Positions 1-7,662 of a stretch of DNA of 32,392 nt are shown piece after piece (within the stretch, counting starts at the first letter, position 1; each line of letters begins with the position of its first letter). The position numbers and the translations under genes were made by a program. Location: the NCBI GenBank assembly GCA_025934635.1, contig JAICWX010000072.1:1-32392 (forward strand). Direction: 5' to 3'. Below the pieces are notes generated by a model, which saw nothing but the letters and a program-made list of their open reading frames with translations, searched no databases and was not told where the DNA came from. Origin of the DNA: Streptosporangiaceae bacterium (GTDB lineage: Bacteria; Actinomycetota; Actinomycetes; Streptosporangiales; Streptosporangiaceae).

Positions 1-104
1 CCAGCGCAGCTAGCCGCCGAGGCCCCCGCCAGCGCACCGGCCGGGGGTCGCTGCCGCCTGCCCGCTAAAGGTTGTTATTTCCGGTCAGCTTGTCGCGGTC
101 GCGC

Positions 105-161
105 TCCATGATCACGTGTTGTTAGGGGTCGCCGGCGACCTGCAACACACGTGATCATGGA
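105..161. repeat. Large near-perfect inverted repeat (57 bp cruciform/hairpin)
   Basis: The outer arms TCCATGATCACGTGT (105-119) and its exact reverse complement (147-161) are symmetric about position 133. A nested 14-base palindrome, GGTCGCCGGCGACC, sits at 127-140. The arms contain the palindromic cores TGATCA and CACGTG. No T-run follows. It could be a terminator for a gene to the left, a protein-binding site, or a dispersed palindromic repeat. The sequence alone does not decide between these. Confidence 0.6.
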
Positions 162-269
162 ATCGGCCCGGCGGGCCCTGGGAACGTCCCGGTTGGCGGG
201 AGGTTCCGGTCGGGGCGGCTGCCCGCCGGTGACGTAAGTGACGCAAAGACAAGATCAACCTAAGCTAAG

Positions 270-314
270 CGGCATTGTGCTGGCGCGGCATCGATGGAGC
301 ATCAATGCCGTTTT
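270..314 (+). terminator. Hairpin with T-tail, candidate intrinsic terminator
   Basis: Arms CGGCATTG (270-277) and CAATGCCG (303-310) pair perfectly. The stem continues as TGCT (278-281) with AGCA (298-301) across a one-base bulge at 302. TTTT follows at 311-314. It is oriented to stop plus-strand transcription coming from the left edge, where no gene is visible. It may end an upstream gene or a small RNA covering 1-300. Confidence 0.4.
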
Positions 315-434
315 CGGGAGCCGGGACGCGTGACGGACGGTGCCCGCGATGCGGAGGCTGAGGCCGGGAACGGCCGGGACTGCGGAATCAGGGGTTATGG
401 TGAGGGCGCTGGGGCGCCATCCGTCATGGCGGGG

Positions 435-1289
435 TTACGCGCCGGTGGCGATGGGGCGGGCGGGGTCGGTGATCCAGTCGGACCAGGAACCGACGTAGAG
501 CGCGGCCGGGATGCCGGCCAGGGCCAGGGCGAGGACCTCGTGGGCGGCGGTGACTCCCGAGCCGCAGTAGGCGCCGACGGGGGTATCCGCCTCCGGGACG
601 GCGCCGAGGGCGGTGAAGCGGGCGGCGAGGTCGGCGGGGTCGCGGAAGGTTCCGTCGGGGTTGGCGTTGGCGGCGGTGGGCGCGCTGACCGCGCCGGGAA
701 TGTGGCCGGCCACGGGGTCGACGTGCTCGGTCTCGCCGCGGTAGCGCTCCCCCGCCCGCGCGTCGAGGAGCAGGCCGGCCCGCGCCGTCGCCTGCGCGCC
801 AGCCGCGTCGAGCACCGGCAGGTGGCCGGGCTCGGCGGTGAAGTCGCCGGGCGCGGGCGCCGGCTCGTCCGCCGTCACCGGGAGGCCGGCCGCGGTCCAG
901 GCCCGGTAGCCGCCGTCGAGCACCCGGACGTCGGGGTGGCCGAAGTAGCGCAGCAGCCACCAGGCGCGGGAGGCTGCCATGGCGTCGCCGTCGTCGTACA
1001 CCACGACCGGCTGGTCCTGCCCGACTCCGGCCGCGCGCATCGCGGCCTGGAAGGCGGCCGGGTCCGGCAGCGGATGCCGTCCGCCGGGGCCAGGCGGGCC
1101 GGCCAGGTCCCGGTCCAGGTCGGCGAAGACCGCGCCGGGCAGGTGGCCCTGCCGGTAGCTGTCGATGCCGGGCGGCCCGGCCAGCCGCCAGCGCGCGTCG
1201 AGGAGCACCGGCACCGGGTTGCCCGCCAGTTCGGCGGCGAGGGCCGGGGCGCTGATCAGGAGGCGGTCCCGGCCGGTCCGGGCGCTCAC
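435..1289 (-). CDS. sseA: 3-Mercaptopyruvate/thiosulfate sulfurtransferase (two-domain rhodanese)
   Basis: A protein of 284 residues, the usual length for two-domain sulfurtransferases. The N-terminal inactive rhodanese domain (about 10-135) has LLDARW and the conserved G-H-L/I-P-G-A patch (GHLPGAVFADLD). The C-terminal catalytic domain (about 150-280) has LLDARAGERYRGE, GHIPGA and the active-site loop CGSGVTA, with the nucleophile Cys242. The CGSGVTA loop matches mercaptopyruvate sulfurtransferases such as E. coli SseA rather than the CRKGVTA loop of thiosulfate enzymes, so transfer of sulfur from 3-mercaptopyruvate is likely. It is a soluble cytoplasmic enzyme. Its GTG start overlaps the stop of the upstream phosphodiesterase gene by 4 bases (GTGA), which implies translational coupling. 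The substrate is inferred from the loop; the family assignment is secure. Confidence 0.93.
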   Translation of the reverse strand: MSARTGRDRLLISAPALAAELAGNPVPVLLDARWRLAGPPGIDSYRQGHLPGAVFADLDRDLAGPPGPGGRHPLPDPAAFQAAMRAAGVGQDQPVVVYDDGDAMAASRAWWLLRYFGHPDVRVLDGGYRAWTAAGLPVTADEPAPAPGDFTAEPGHLPVLDAAGAQATARAGLLLDARAGERYRGETEHVDPVAGHIPGAVSAPTAANANPDGTFRDPADLAARFTALGAVPEADTPVGAYCGSGVTAAHEVLALALAGIPAALYVGSWSDWITDPARPIATGA

Positions 1290-2431
1290 GTCGCGGTGTA
1301 CATCAGGGCGGGCACGAGCTGTTCCGAGGAGGTCAGCGAGCCGTGCATGCCGACGAGCCTGGATTCCCGGGGCTCGGCCTTGGTGGCCACGAGGGCGAGG
1401 GATCCCGCCGCGGCGGCCACCACGTCGCCGATCCGGCTGGCCATGGCCGGGTCGACCGGCCCGAACCAGCCTTCCTTGATGGCCTCGTCCCTGGACAGCA
1501 CCCAGGCCTGGTCGCCGAGCACGTCGCGCCAGGTGGCGAGCAGGTCGGCGGCGGCGCCGCGGTGCGCGTACAGGTGCCGGGCCCGCGGCTCGCCGCCGAG
1601 CAGGGCCAGCCCGGACCGCAGCTCGGGGTGGGCGTCCACGTCGAACTTGTCTTCCGGGCTGATGTCCACCATGCCGTGGTCCGCCGTCACGTACATGCAG
1701 GTGCCCGGCGGCAGCGCCCCGGCCAGCTGCTCGGCCAGCTTGTCGACGTGGGCCAGCTGGTTGTACCAGGCGTCGGAGGCGACCCCGAACATGTGCCCGG
1801 TGGCGTCGAGGTCCCCGTGGTAGACGGTCACGAGGGCGCGGTCGTTCTCCCGCAGGGCCTGCGCGGCCTGCGCGGCCAGCGCGCCCATGCTGCCGGCCGG
1901 GCGGAAGTCCGAGCCGCGCATAGCCGCCACGGTCAGGCCGGTGCCCCGGAAGGAGCCCTGGGCGACGTGCACGGCCGCGATGCCGGCGGCAGTGGCCCGG
2001 TCATAGATGGTCGGCAGCGGCTGCCATTCCCGGGGATCGACCCCGGAGTCCCAGCGCAGTCCGTTGAGCAGGCGGTTCTCGCCGGGGATGATGACCTGGT
2101 AGCCGAGGATGCCGTGCTGGCCGGGCGGGCGGCCGGTGCAGATCGAGCCGAGGCTGGTGACGGTGGTGGACGGGAACCCGGCCGTGATCGGCTTGGAGTT
2201 GCGGGTGAGCTCGGCCAGGAAGGGCGCGGCCGCGGGGTGGGCGCGGAGCAGTTCCCAGCCCAGGCCGTCGACGATCAGGAGGCAGGCGCGCCGGGCCTCC
2301 GGGAGGCCGAGCACGTTCTGCCCGGCGGGCGCTTCCGGGTCCAGCGACGCGAGCATCGACGAGGACAGGTCGGCGAGGGCGGCGGTCCCGTAGGACGGCA
2401 CGATCGGCAGCTGTCTCGGCTCGTGCGTCAT
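1286..2431 (-). CDS. Alkaline phosphatase superfamily / type I phosphodiesterase-nucleotide pyrophosphatase
   Basis: A protein of 381 residues from ATG 2431, chosen because GTGAGGA lies upstream; an in-frame start at 2485 would add 18 unlikely residues. Superfamily motifs appear in order: LLIVDGLGWELL (first metal-binding Asp), GFPSTTVTSLGSICTG (Thr nucleophile region), VYHGDLDATGH (Asp/His metal ligands) and MYVTADHGMVD (Asp-His metal ligands). This is the PF01663 fold, two-metal enzymes that hydrolyse phosphodiesters or nucleotide pyrophosphates. No signal peptide or membrane segment is visible, so it is probably cytoplasmic. It is the first gene of a two-gene unit with the sulfurtransferase. 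The true substrate cannot be read from the sequence. Confidence 0.9.
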   Translation of the reverse strand: MTHEPRQLPIVPSYGTAALADLSSSMLASLDPEAPAGQNVLGLPEARRACLLIVDGLGWELLRAHPAAAPFLAELTRNSKPITAGFPSTTVTSLGSICTGRPPGQHGILGYQVIIPGENRLLNGLRWDSGVDPREWQPLPTIYDRATAAGIAAVHVAQGSFRGTGLTVAAMRGSDFRPAGSMGALAAQAAQALRENDRALVTVYHGDLDATGHMFGVASDAWYNQLAHVDKLAEQLAGALPPGTCMYVTADHGMVDISPEDKFDVDAHPELRSGLALLGGEPRARHLYAHRGAAADLLATWRDVLGDQAWVLSRDEAIKEGWFGPVDPAMASRIGDVVAAAAGSLALVATKAEPRESRLVGMHGSLTSSEQLVPALMYTAT

Positions 2432-2542
2432 GCGGGAATCCTCACCTGCTACTCGTGGGTACCACTCAGCATCTTGCCGCAACATGGTCCCACCGGGCGG
2501 GCCGCGGCGGCAAAACGGGGGTGCCGCCGGACCGCGGTGTCG

Positions 2543-3136
2543 TCAGGCTCCGCGGACCGCGGTGGCGTCCGACAGCTCGCGCGCGAAGCTCAGCAGCTGC
2601 CGCACGGCGTCCTCGCCGTCCGCGGCCGAGCTGACCCGCAGCGACAGGTCATCGGCCGTGATCGTGCCCAGGTAGCCGTGGTCGGCGTCGCAGCTCTCGT
2701 CGCCGCAGTGGGCCGGCTCGAGTTCGAGGTGGGACAGGACGTTCCAGCCGATAGTCAGCATGACCTCCGACGGCATGGTGACACCGGGAACGTAGGCCGC
2801 GGGGTCCGGTACCACCCGGCTGAGGGCTACGGAGGAGATCTTGCCGAACCGGATCGCCTCGGTGCTGGTCTCCGCCCGCGGCCTGCTGTCGGAATCCTCG
2901 GCCGGGTGCTCGTCGGTGTGCGAGTACACCAGCCGGGTCGGGGTCAGCGCCAGCACGGTCATGTGCCGGCGCACCTCCATGCCAGGGTCGAAGATCGCGT
3001 CATGGTGGACGACATAGGCCGTGACCGGTTCCGATCCGAGCGCCGAGGCGACCGCGTCGAATACCAGGCCGGGGTAGTAGCCACTGCGCTCGATCGCAGC
3101 CCGCAGGCCATCGGTCAGGGCTCGCGTTTCCCTCAT
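2543..3136 (-). CDS. DUF5998 family protein
   Basis: A protein of 197 residues starting MRETRALTDGL, with AGGATGGGGG upstream of ATG 3136. An in-frame start at 3175 would add 13 residues that look like intergenic sequence. The features fit DUF5998, an actinobacterial family of unknown function: AYVVHHDAIFDP near the middle, repeated beta-strand-like stretches (HMTVLALTPTRLVYSHTDEH), and an acidic Cys-containing loop CGDESCDADHGYLG. The loop has two Cys and several Asp/Glu/His and might hold a metal, but that is only a guess. No membrane segments. It is minus-strand, 111 bases before the phosphodiesterase start and 49 bases after the next gene's stop, so it could belong to the same transcript. 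Its role is not known. Confidence 0.8.
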   Translation of the reverse strand: MRETRALTDGLRAAIERSGYYPGLVFDAVASALGSEPVTAYVVHHDAIFDPGMEVRRHMTVLALTPTRLVYSHTDEHPAEDSDSRPRAETSTEAIRFGKISSVALSRVVPDPAAYVPGVTMPSEVMLTIGWNVLSHLELEPAHCGDESCDADHGYLGTITADDLSLRVSSAADGEDAVRQLLSFARELSDATAVRGA

Positions 3137-3185
3137 TCCCCCATCCTGCCCTGTCCGGCCGGGTGCTTTACCCATGGGAGGGAAT

Positions 3186-3596
3186 CTAAGGCGCCTCGAC
3201 CTGCCCGGGCGGCGCCACGCCGGACAGGTGCAGGACCCGCTCCTCGGCCGGCTCGGGCAGCGCGACCGCGCTCGCCCCCGGGGCGGGCTTGGGCTTGCGC
3301 GGCTTCCTGGGACCCGATCCCCCGCCGCGGCCCCGGTAGATGATCAGGCCGTTCACCGGATCGGGCGCGCCGTCCAGAGCCGAACGGACCGCGGGCAGCG
3401 CCCGGAACACCTCCCACTGGCCCTCGGAGTCGAAGAGCACCTCGAACACCACGCCGTGACGATGCTCGTGCCACGCCCACTCGATCGCGCCGTTGGTCAG
3501 CGCCGCCTCGGTGAGATCGTCCTGGTAGGAGTCCTTCCAGCGGCGAGCGGGCAACTCGCTCGCATCGAAGACCTCGATCGACCACCACTCGGACAT
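3186..3596 (-). CDS. Small conserved-type protein of unknown function
   Basis: A protein of 136 residues from ATG 3596 (MSEWWSIEVFDASELPARRW); an upstream in-frame start at 3626 is less likely. A folded N-terminal part (about 1-90) is rich in Trp, acidic residues and predicted mixed alpha/beta structure. A Pro/Lys/Arg linker follows (RGRGGGSGPRKPRKPKP, about 92-108), then a low-complexity tail. I do not recognise the family. Its start is about 107 bases from the divergent cobS start, so the two share an intergenic region. The coding character (G/C third positions, charged-residue balance) supports a real gene. The C-terminal basic patch could contact nucleic acid, which is speculation. Confidence 0.7.
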   Translation of the reverse strand: MSEWWSIEVFDASELPARRWKDSYQDDLTEAALTNGAIEWAWHEHRHGVVFEVLFDSEGQWEVFRALPAVRSALDGAPDPVNGLIIYRGRGGGSGPRKPRKPKPAPGASAVALPEPAEERVLHLSGVAPPGQVEAP

Positions 3597-3669
3597 GCCT
3601 AAGCCACCGCCCGTCCCGTTGCGCACGACCCCCGTCCTCGAGATAGTACGCCTCTGGCCGCCGCACCGA

Positions 3670-3697
3670 TAGGCTCGTTCGCCAGGAGAGAAGGGGG
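3670..3697 (+). promoter_or_regulatory. cobS -10 box and ribosome binding site
   Basis: TAGGCT at 3670-3675 is a good actinobacterial -10 box. It puts the transcription start near 3682, just before the purine-rich ribosome binding site GGAGAGAAGGGGG (3685-3697) and the GTG at 3704. The leader is about 22 bases, too short for a cobalamin riboswitch. Confidence 0.45.
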
Positions 3698-3703
3698 TAT
3701 CGG

Positions 3704-4513
3704 GTGAACGTGGCCGGCCTGCGGCTGTCGGTGACCCTGCTGACCGTATTTCCGTGGCGGCCGCGGCCGGACGAGGCCGCGGCCGCGCCGACGCGGGCCG
3801 ACGCGGCCGCCGCGATGGGGTGGGCGCCGGCGGTCGGGCTGCTGCTCGGCGTCATCGCCGCCGCCGTCCTGTTCGCGGCCGATCACCCGCTCGGGGCCGG
3901 GCCGCTGACCGCGGCCGGGCTCGCCACCGGCTTGCTCGCGCTGCTCACCCGGGGCCTGCACCTCGACGGGCTGGCCGACCTGGCGGACGGCCTGGCCAGC
4001 GGGAAGCCCGCCCCGGCGGCGCTGGACATCATGCGCAAGTCCGATATCGGGCCGCTCGGCACGGTGACGCTCATCATGACGCTGCTCCTGCAGGTGACCG
4101 CGCTCAGCCACGCCGAATCGGCCGGCCACGGCCGGGGACCCGCGGCGCTCATCGCCGCCGCCGTCACCAGCCGGCTGGCGCTGACCTGGGCGTGCCGCCG
4201 CGGCGTCCCCGCCGCCCGGCCGGACGGGCTCGGCGCGCTGGTCGCGGGGGCCGTCCGGCCGGCCGTCCCGGCCGCGGTCACCGCGGTCACGCTGGCCGTC
4301 GCGGCCGCGGCGGTCGTGCTCTGGCCGGCGGCCGGCGGCTCGCTGGGCTGGACGCTGCCGGCGGCGGTCGCCGCGGGCCTGGGCGCGGCGCTGGCCGTGC
4401 AGCGGCATGCGGTGCGGCGGCTCGGCGGCATCACCGGCGACGTCCTCGGCGCGCTGGCCGAGATCGCGGCCACCGTCACGCTGGTGGTGGCGGCCATGGG
4501 CCCGGCCGCCTGA
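3704..4513 (+). CDS. cobS: Adenosylcobinamide-GDP ribazoletransferase (cobalamin synthase)
   Basis: A protein of 269 residues, normal for CobS/CobV, starting at GTG 3704. This integral membrane enzyme joins adenosylcobinamide-GDP to alpha-ribazole (or its phosphate), the final assembly step of adenosylcobalamin. Diagnostic motifs are RGLHLDGLADLADG (about 84-97, the Asp-rich Mg-binding region), MRKSDIGPLG (about 110-119) and RRLGGITGDVLGALAEI near the C-terminus. At least five Ala/Leu/Val-rich membrane segments lie between them. No other cobalamin genes are in the window; partners such as cobU/cobT would have to lie elsewhere. The divergent neighbour is a gene of unknown role, and an AidB-like gene follows after 90 bases. 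Confidence 0.95.
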   Translation: MNVAGLRLSVTLLTVFPWRPRPDEAAAAPTRADAAAAMGWAPAVGLLLGVIAAAVLFAADHPLGAGPLTAAGLATGLLALLTRGLHLDGLADLADGLASGKPAPAALDIMRKSDIGPLGTVTLIMTLLLQVTALSHAESAGHGRGPAALIAAAVTSRLALTWACRRGVPAARPDGLGALVAGAVRPAVPAAVTAVTLAVAAAAVVLWPAAGGSLGWTLPAAVAAGLGAALAVQRHAVRRLGGITGDVLGALAEIAATVTLVVAAMGPAA

Positions 4514-4603
4514 GCGGGCCGAGCGGTCACCGTCGGGCCGGCGGTGGCGGCCATGGGCTGTGTTTCAATGAGGACGACCAGGACGCCGAGGCAGGAACCG
4601 CTG

Positions 4604-6274
4604 ATGCCGCCGACCCATGACGTGTTCAACCAGTCTCCCGAACTGACAAACTACGACGTCGCCGACGATCCGGCCATGCTGAGCGCGCTGCGGCGCGAGG
4701 GTGGCGGCTGGGCCGAGGAAGCCGTGCGCGAGCTCGGCCGCCTGGCGGGCTCGGCCCGGACCCAGGAGCTCGGCCGGCAGGCCAACGCGAACCCGCCGGT
4801 GCTGCACACGCACGACCGCTTCGGGAACCGGGCCGACGAGGTGGAGTTCCACCCGGCCTGGCACGAGCTGATGACGGTGGCGGTGCGGCACGGCCTGCAC
4901 GCCGCCCCGTGGCGGGACAGCCGCCCGGGGGCGCACGTGGCCCGGGCGGCCGGCTTCTATGTCTGGGGCGCGGCCGAGGCCGGCCACACCTGCCCGGTGT
5001 CGATGACCTACGCCGTTATCCCCGCGCTGCGGCACGCGCCCGGCCTGGCCGGGCGCTTCGAGCCGCTGCTGGCGGCCCCGGAGTATGACTTCGGCCTGCG
5101 TCCGCCCGGAACCAAGCGGGGGCTGCTCGCGGGCATGTCGATGACCGAGAAGCAGGGCGGCTCCGATGTGCGGGCGAACACCACCCGTGCGGTACCGGTG
5201 CGGGGAGACGGCCAGCCGGACGGGGACGAGTACCGGCTGACCGGCCACAAGTGGTTCACCTCAGCACCGATGGGCGACCTGTTCATGGTGCTCGCCCAGG
5301 CCCCCGGCGGGCTGTCCTGCTTCCTGCTGCCCCGGGTCCGGCCGGACGGCAGCCTGAACGGCATGCGCCTGCAGCGGCTGAAGGACAAGCTCGGCAACCG
5401 GTCGAACGCCTCGGCCGAGGTCGAGTACGACGAGGCCCTGGCCTGGCGGGTGGGTGAGGAGGGCCAGGGCGTCCGGACCATCATCGAGATGGTGAACATG
5501 ACCCGGCTCGATTGCGTACTGGGGACGGCGACCGGGATGCGGACCGGGCTGACGCTGGCCGCGCACCATGCCGCCCACCGGTCCGCCTTCGGCCGCAAGC
5601 TGGCGGATCAGCCGCTGATGACGGCCGTGCTGGCCGATCTCGCGATCGAGTCGGAGGCGGCCACGGTGGCAGCGTTCCGGCTGGCCGGGGCGACCGACCG
5701 GGCCGCCCGCGGTGACGCGCAGGAGAGCGCCTTCCGCCGCCTGGCCCTGGCCGTGACCAAGTACTGGGTCTGCAAGCGCGCCCCGGCCCATGCCGCCGAA
5801 GCCCTCGAATGCCTGGGTGGCAACGGCTACGTGGAGGAGTCTGGAATGCCGCGCCTGTACCGCGAGGCGCCGCTCGCCTCGATCTGGGAAGGGTCGGGCA
5901 ACGTCGCCGCGCTCGATGCCCTCCGCGCCCTGACCAGGCAGCCCGAGACCGCCGAGGCCTTCTTCGCCGAGATCGGGCAGGCGGCCGGGGCCGACCGCCG
6001 CCTGGATCAGGCGGCGGCCCGGCTGAGCAAGGAACTCGCCGACCCGTCCGAGGCCCGTGCCCGCCACCTCGCCGAGGCGATGGCCGTCGTTCTCCAGGGC
6101 GCCCTGCTGGTCCGGTACGGTGACCCCGCCGTGGCGGACGCGTTCGCCGCGTCCCGGCTCGGCGACGAGGGCGCGTCGTTCCCCGGGTGGGGCCGGGCCT
6201 TCGGCACGCTGCCGCCGGGGATCGACGCCGCGGCCATCGTCAGGCGCGCCACCCCGGCGGTCCCGGCCGGATGA
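4604..6274 (+). CDS. AidB-like acyl-CoA dehydrogenase family flavoprotein
   Basis: A protein of 556 residues, close to E. coli AidB (about 540) and longer than ordinary acyl-CoA dehydrogenases. ATG 4604 is preceded by AGGCAGGAA; an upstream in-frame ATG at 4544 lacks a good site. The N-terminus (FNQSPELTNYDVADDPAML) and the MSMTEKQGGSDVRANTTRA loop are characteristic of the AidB subgroup. Further family motifs are GHKWFTSAPMGDLFMVLAQ, LKDKLGNRSNASAEVEY, LECLGGNGYVEESG and the FAD-site SIWEGSGNV. AidB proteins bind FAD and double-stranded DNA and are linked to alkylation protection. A purely metabolic isovaleryl-CoA dehydrogenase-like role is also possible. The adjacent hydrolase starts 4 bases downstream, so the two are likely co-transcribed. 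It has no membrane or signal sequence. Confidence 0.9.
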   Translation: MPPTHDVFNQSPELTNYDVADDPAMLSALRREGGGWAEEAVRELGRLAGSARTQELGRQANANPPVLHTHDRFGNRADEVEFHPAWHELMTVAVRHGLHAAPWRDSRPGAHVARAAGFYVWGAAEAGHTCPVSMTYAVIPALRHAPGLAGRFEPLLAAPEYDFGLRPPGTKRGLLAGMSMTEKQGGSDVRANTTRAVPVRGDGQPDGDEYRLTGHKWFTSAPMGDLFMVLAQAPGGLSCFLLPRVRPDGSLNGMRLQRLKDKLGNRSNASAEVEYDEALAWRVGEEGQGVRTIIEMVNMTRLDCVLGTATGMRTGLTLAAHHAAHRSAFGRKLADQPLMTAVLADLAIESEAATVAAFRLAGATDRAARGDAQESAFRRLALAVTKYWVCKRAPAHAAEALECLGGNGYVEESGMPRLYREAPLASIWEGSGNVAALDALRALTRQPETAEAFFAEIGQAAGADRRLDQAAARLSKELADPSEARARHLAEAMAVVLQGALLVRYGDPAVADAFAASRLGDEGASFPGWGRAFGTLPPGIDAAAIVRRATPAVPAG

Positions 6275-6278
6275 GCCG

Positions 6279-7046
6279 GTGAACGTCCTAGACCGGGCCG
6301 CCCCGCCGCCCGACCTGACCGTTCCCTACGGGCCGCTCGCCGAGCACGTCGTGGACCTCCGGCTGCCCCGGGAGCTCCCGGCGCCGCTGATCGTCCTCAT
6401 CCACGGCGGGTTCTGGCGGCCAGCCTACGACCGGACGCACCTGGGCCCGATGGGCCACGCGCTGGCCGTCGCCGGGTACGTGGTGGCGGTGCCGGAATAC
6501 CGGCGGGCCGGCATGGCCGACGAGGGCTGGACGGGCACGTTCGACGACATCACGCTGGCCGCCGGCGAGGTGGGCGCGATCGCCGGGGCGCACGGCGCCG
6601 ACCTTGGCACCAGCGTCTGGGCAGGTCACTCCGCGGGCGGTCACCTCGCGGTGTGGGCCGCGGCCCGGCCCGGCCTGCCGGCCGGGTCACGGTGGCGGGG
6701 TCCGGGACCGGCCGCCCGCGTGGTGTCCCTGGCGGGCTGCGTCTGCCTGCGGTTGTGCGCGGAATGGGACCTGGGTGACGGCGCGGCCGCCAACCTGATG
6801 GGCGGAATGCCGGATACGGTGCCGGAGCGTTATGCGGTCGCCGACCCGGCTGCCCTCCCGCCGCCTCCCGTGCCGGTCACGCTGGTGCACGGAACCGCCG
6901 ATGACCGGGTACCGGTGAGCGTGAGCCGGGCATTCCCGGCCGGACGGCTGACCGAGATCCCCGGGGCTGGCCATTTCGACTTGATCGACCCGCAGAGCAA
7001 GGCCTGGCCCCGTGTCCTGGCGGCGCTGGCGGGCACGGCGGAGTGA
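6279..7046 (+). CDS. Alpha/beta hydrolase, kynurenine formamidase/esterase-like
   Basis: A protein of 255 residues from GTG 6279, four bases after the AidB-like stop, so it is probably translated from the same mRNA. The alpha/beta-hydrolase features are in order: HGGFW (oxyanion hole, about 39-43), the nucleophile elbow GHSAGGHLA (Ser about 117), VHGTADDRVPVS carrying the acid Asp, and GAGHFDLIDP carrying the catalytic His. HGG plus G-H-S-A-G-G-H resembles the hormone-sensitive-lipase/kynurenine formamidase branch, which cleaves esters or N-formyl amides. No signal peptide. The substrate is unknown; the pairing with an acyl-CoA dehydrogenase hints at acyl or ester metabolism. A strong terminator hairpin follows 40 bases later. 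Confidence 0.85.
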   Translation: MNVLDRAAPPPDLTVPYGPLAEHVVDLRLPRELPAPLIVLIHGGFWRPAYDRTHLGPMGHALAVAGYVVAVPEYRRAGMADEGWTGTFDDITLAAGEVGAIAGAHGADLGTSVWAGHSAGGHLAVWAAARPGLPAGSRWRGPGPAARVVSLAGCVCLRLCAEWDLGDGAAANLMGGMPDTVPERYAVADPAALPPPPVPVTLVHGTADDRVPVSVSRAFPAGRLTEIPGAGHFDLIDPQSKAWPRVLAALAGTAE

Positions 7047-7086
7047 CGCGAATCCGGCCGGGGCCGGACGCGTCATCACAAAGGCG

Positions 7087-7114
7087 GAAGGCGGGTCCGT
7101 ACGGACCCGCCTTC
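7087..7114 (+). terminator. Perfect 28-base palindrome, terminator of the AidB-hydrolase unit
   Basis: The left arm GAAGGCGGGTCCGT (7087-7100) is exactly complementary to 7101-7114. A 14-bp perfect dyad 40 bases after the hydrolase stop, between convergent genes, is most likely a bidirectional terminator. There is no T-run, which is common in high-GC actinomycetes. Confidence 0.7.
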
Positions 7115-7293
7115 TGGATGGCTACACCTGGAAAACTACTCAGGCCGCCGGAGTTCCGTACCTTCTACCTCTTTAGCCGCCAGAAGGACGGCGCCCCGGG
7201 AAAAGCCGTGGTAGCGAAGTCACGAGCAAGCAAACGGGCGGAGAGCCCCCCCGGTTCGGTGCCATGGCACATGGGCCTCTCGTCCGATCATGA

Positions 7294-7319
7294 GCCGCGG
7301 CCGCAAGCCGTGCCGCGGC
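7294..7319 (-). terminator. Possible lsr2 terminator hairpin
   Basis: Two copies of the self-complementary octamer GCCGCGGC (7294-7301 and 7312-7319) can pair across a 10-base loop immediately past the lsr2 stop. The stem is short. The 270-odd bases between the hydrolase and lsr2 hold nothing else I can identify. Confidence 0.35.
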
Positions 7320-7320
7320 C

Positions 7321-7662
7321 CTAGTTCCCCGTTGCCGCCCGGAACCTGACGACCAGCTCGGCCGGCACTCGGCCGCGGTCCTTTACCTCGATACCCTGCG
7401 CCTTGGCCCATTCACGGACTTCCGTGGTGTTCAGCCCGCTTGCCGCCGCCCGGCGTCCGGCGGACCTTACCGGCTTGCGCACCGGACCGCTGCTGCGCCG
7501 CGCGGCTTCGACATACCGCGACAGCGCCTGGCGAAGGGCGTCGGCGTGCTTCGCGTTTAGGTCGATCTCGTAGTCGGAACCATCCAGCGCAAAGCGGACG
7601 GTCCCCTCAGCCTCACTGCCATCGATGTCATCGATGAACAGGGTTTGTATCTTCTGAGCCAC
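7321..7662 (-). CDS. lsr2: Lsr2 family nucleoid-associated protein (H-NS-like silencer)
   Basis: A protein of 113 residues from GTG 7662 (VAQKIQTLFIDDIDG), the standard Lsr2 length. ACGGAG lies about 7 bases upstream, and a longer start at 7710 would add a non-homologous extension. The N-terminal oligomerisation domain (about 1-60) has the typical start QK-x-x-x-L-x-DDIDG and FALDGSDYEIDLNAKHADALR. A basic linker follows, then the C-terminal DNA-binding domain with EVREWAKAQGIEVKDRGRVPAEL, including the Arg-Gly-Arg minor-groove hook. Lsr2 binds and silences AT-rich, often foreign, DNA. The gene borders the lowest-GC stretch in the window, which fits that role although the link is circumstantial. 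Many actinomycetes carry a second Lsr2 copy, so this may not be the only one. Confidence 0.95.
   Translation of the reverse strand: MAQKIQTLFIDDIDGSEAEGTVRFALDGSDYEIDLNAKHADALRQALSRYVEAARRSSGPVRKPVRSAGRRAAASGLNTTEVREWAKAQGIEVKDRGRVPAELVVRFRAATGN

Larger units (their letters stand above)
1..434. other. Gene-free stretch at left edge
   Basis: I see no convincing coding frame here. Apart from the two hairpins listed separately, there is a direct repeat GTGACG-TAA-GTGACG at 228-243 and a short GC hairpin (GGCGC-TGGG-GCGCC, 405-418). That hairpin lies just past the 3' end of the minus-strand sulfurtransferase and might help terminate it. Confidence 0.4.

Noticed and set aside
294..1823. Long plus-strand open frame opposite the sulfurtransferase and phosphodiesterase genes
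   Set aside because: Gly/Arg/Ala-rich shadow of two minus-strand genes with intact catalytic motifs.
3597..3703. Cobalamin riboswitch before cobS
   Set aside because: The 107-base gap is shared with a divergent gene and the predicted leader is about 22 bases; there is no room for the riboswitch core and no B12-box-like sequence.
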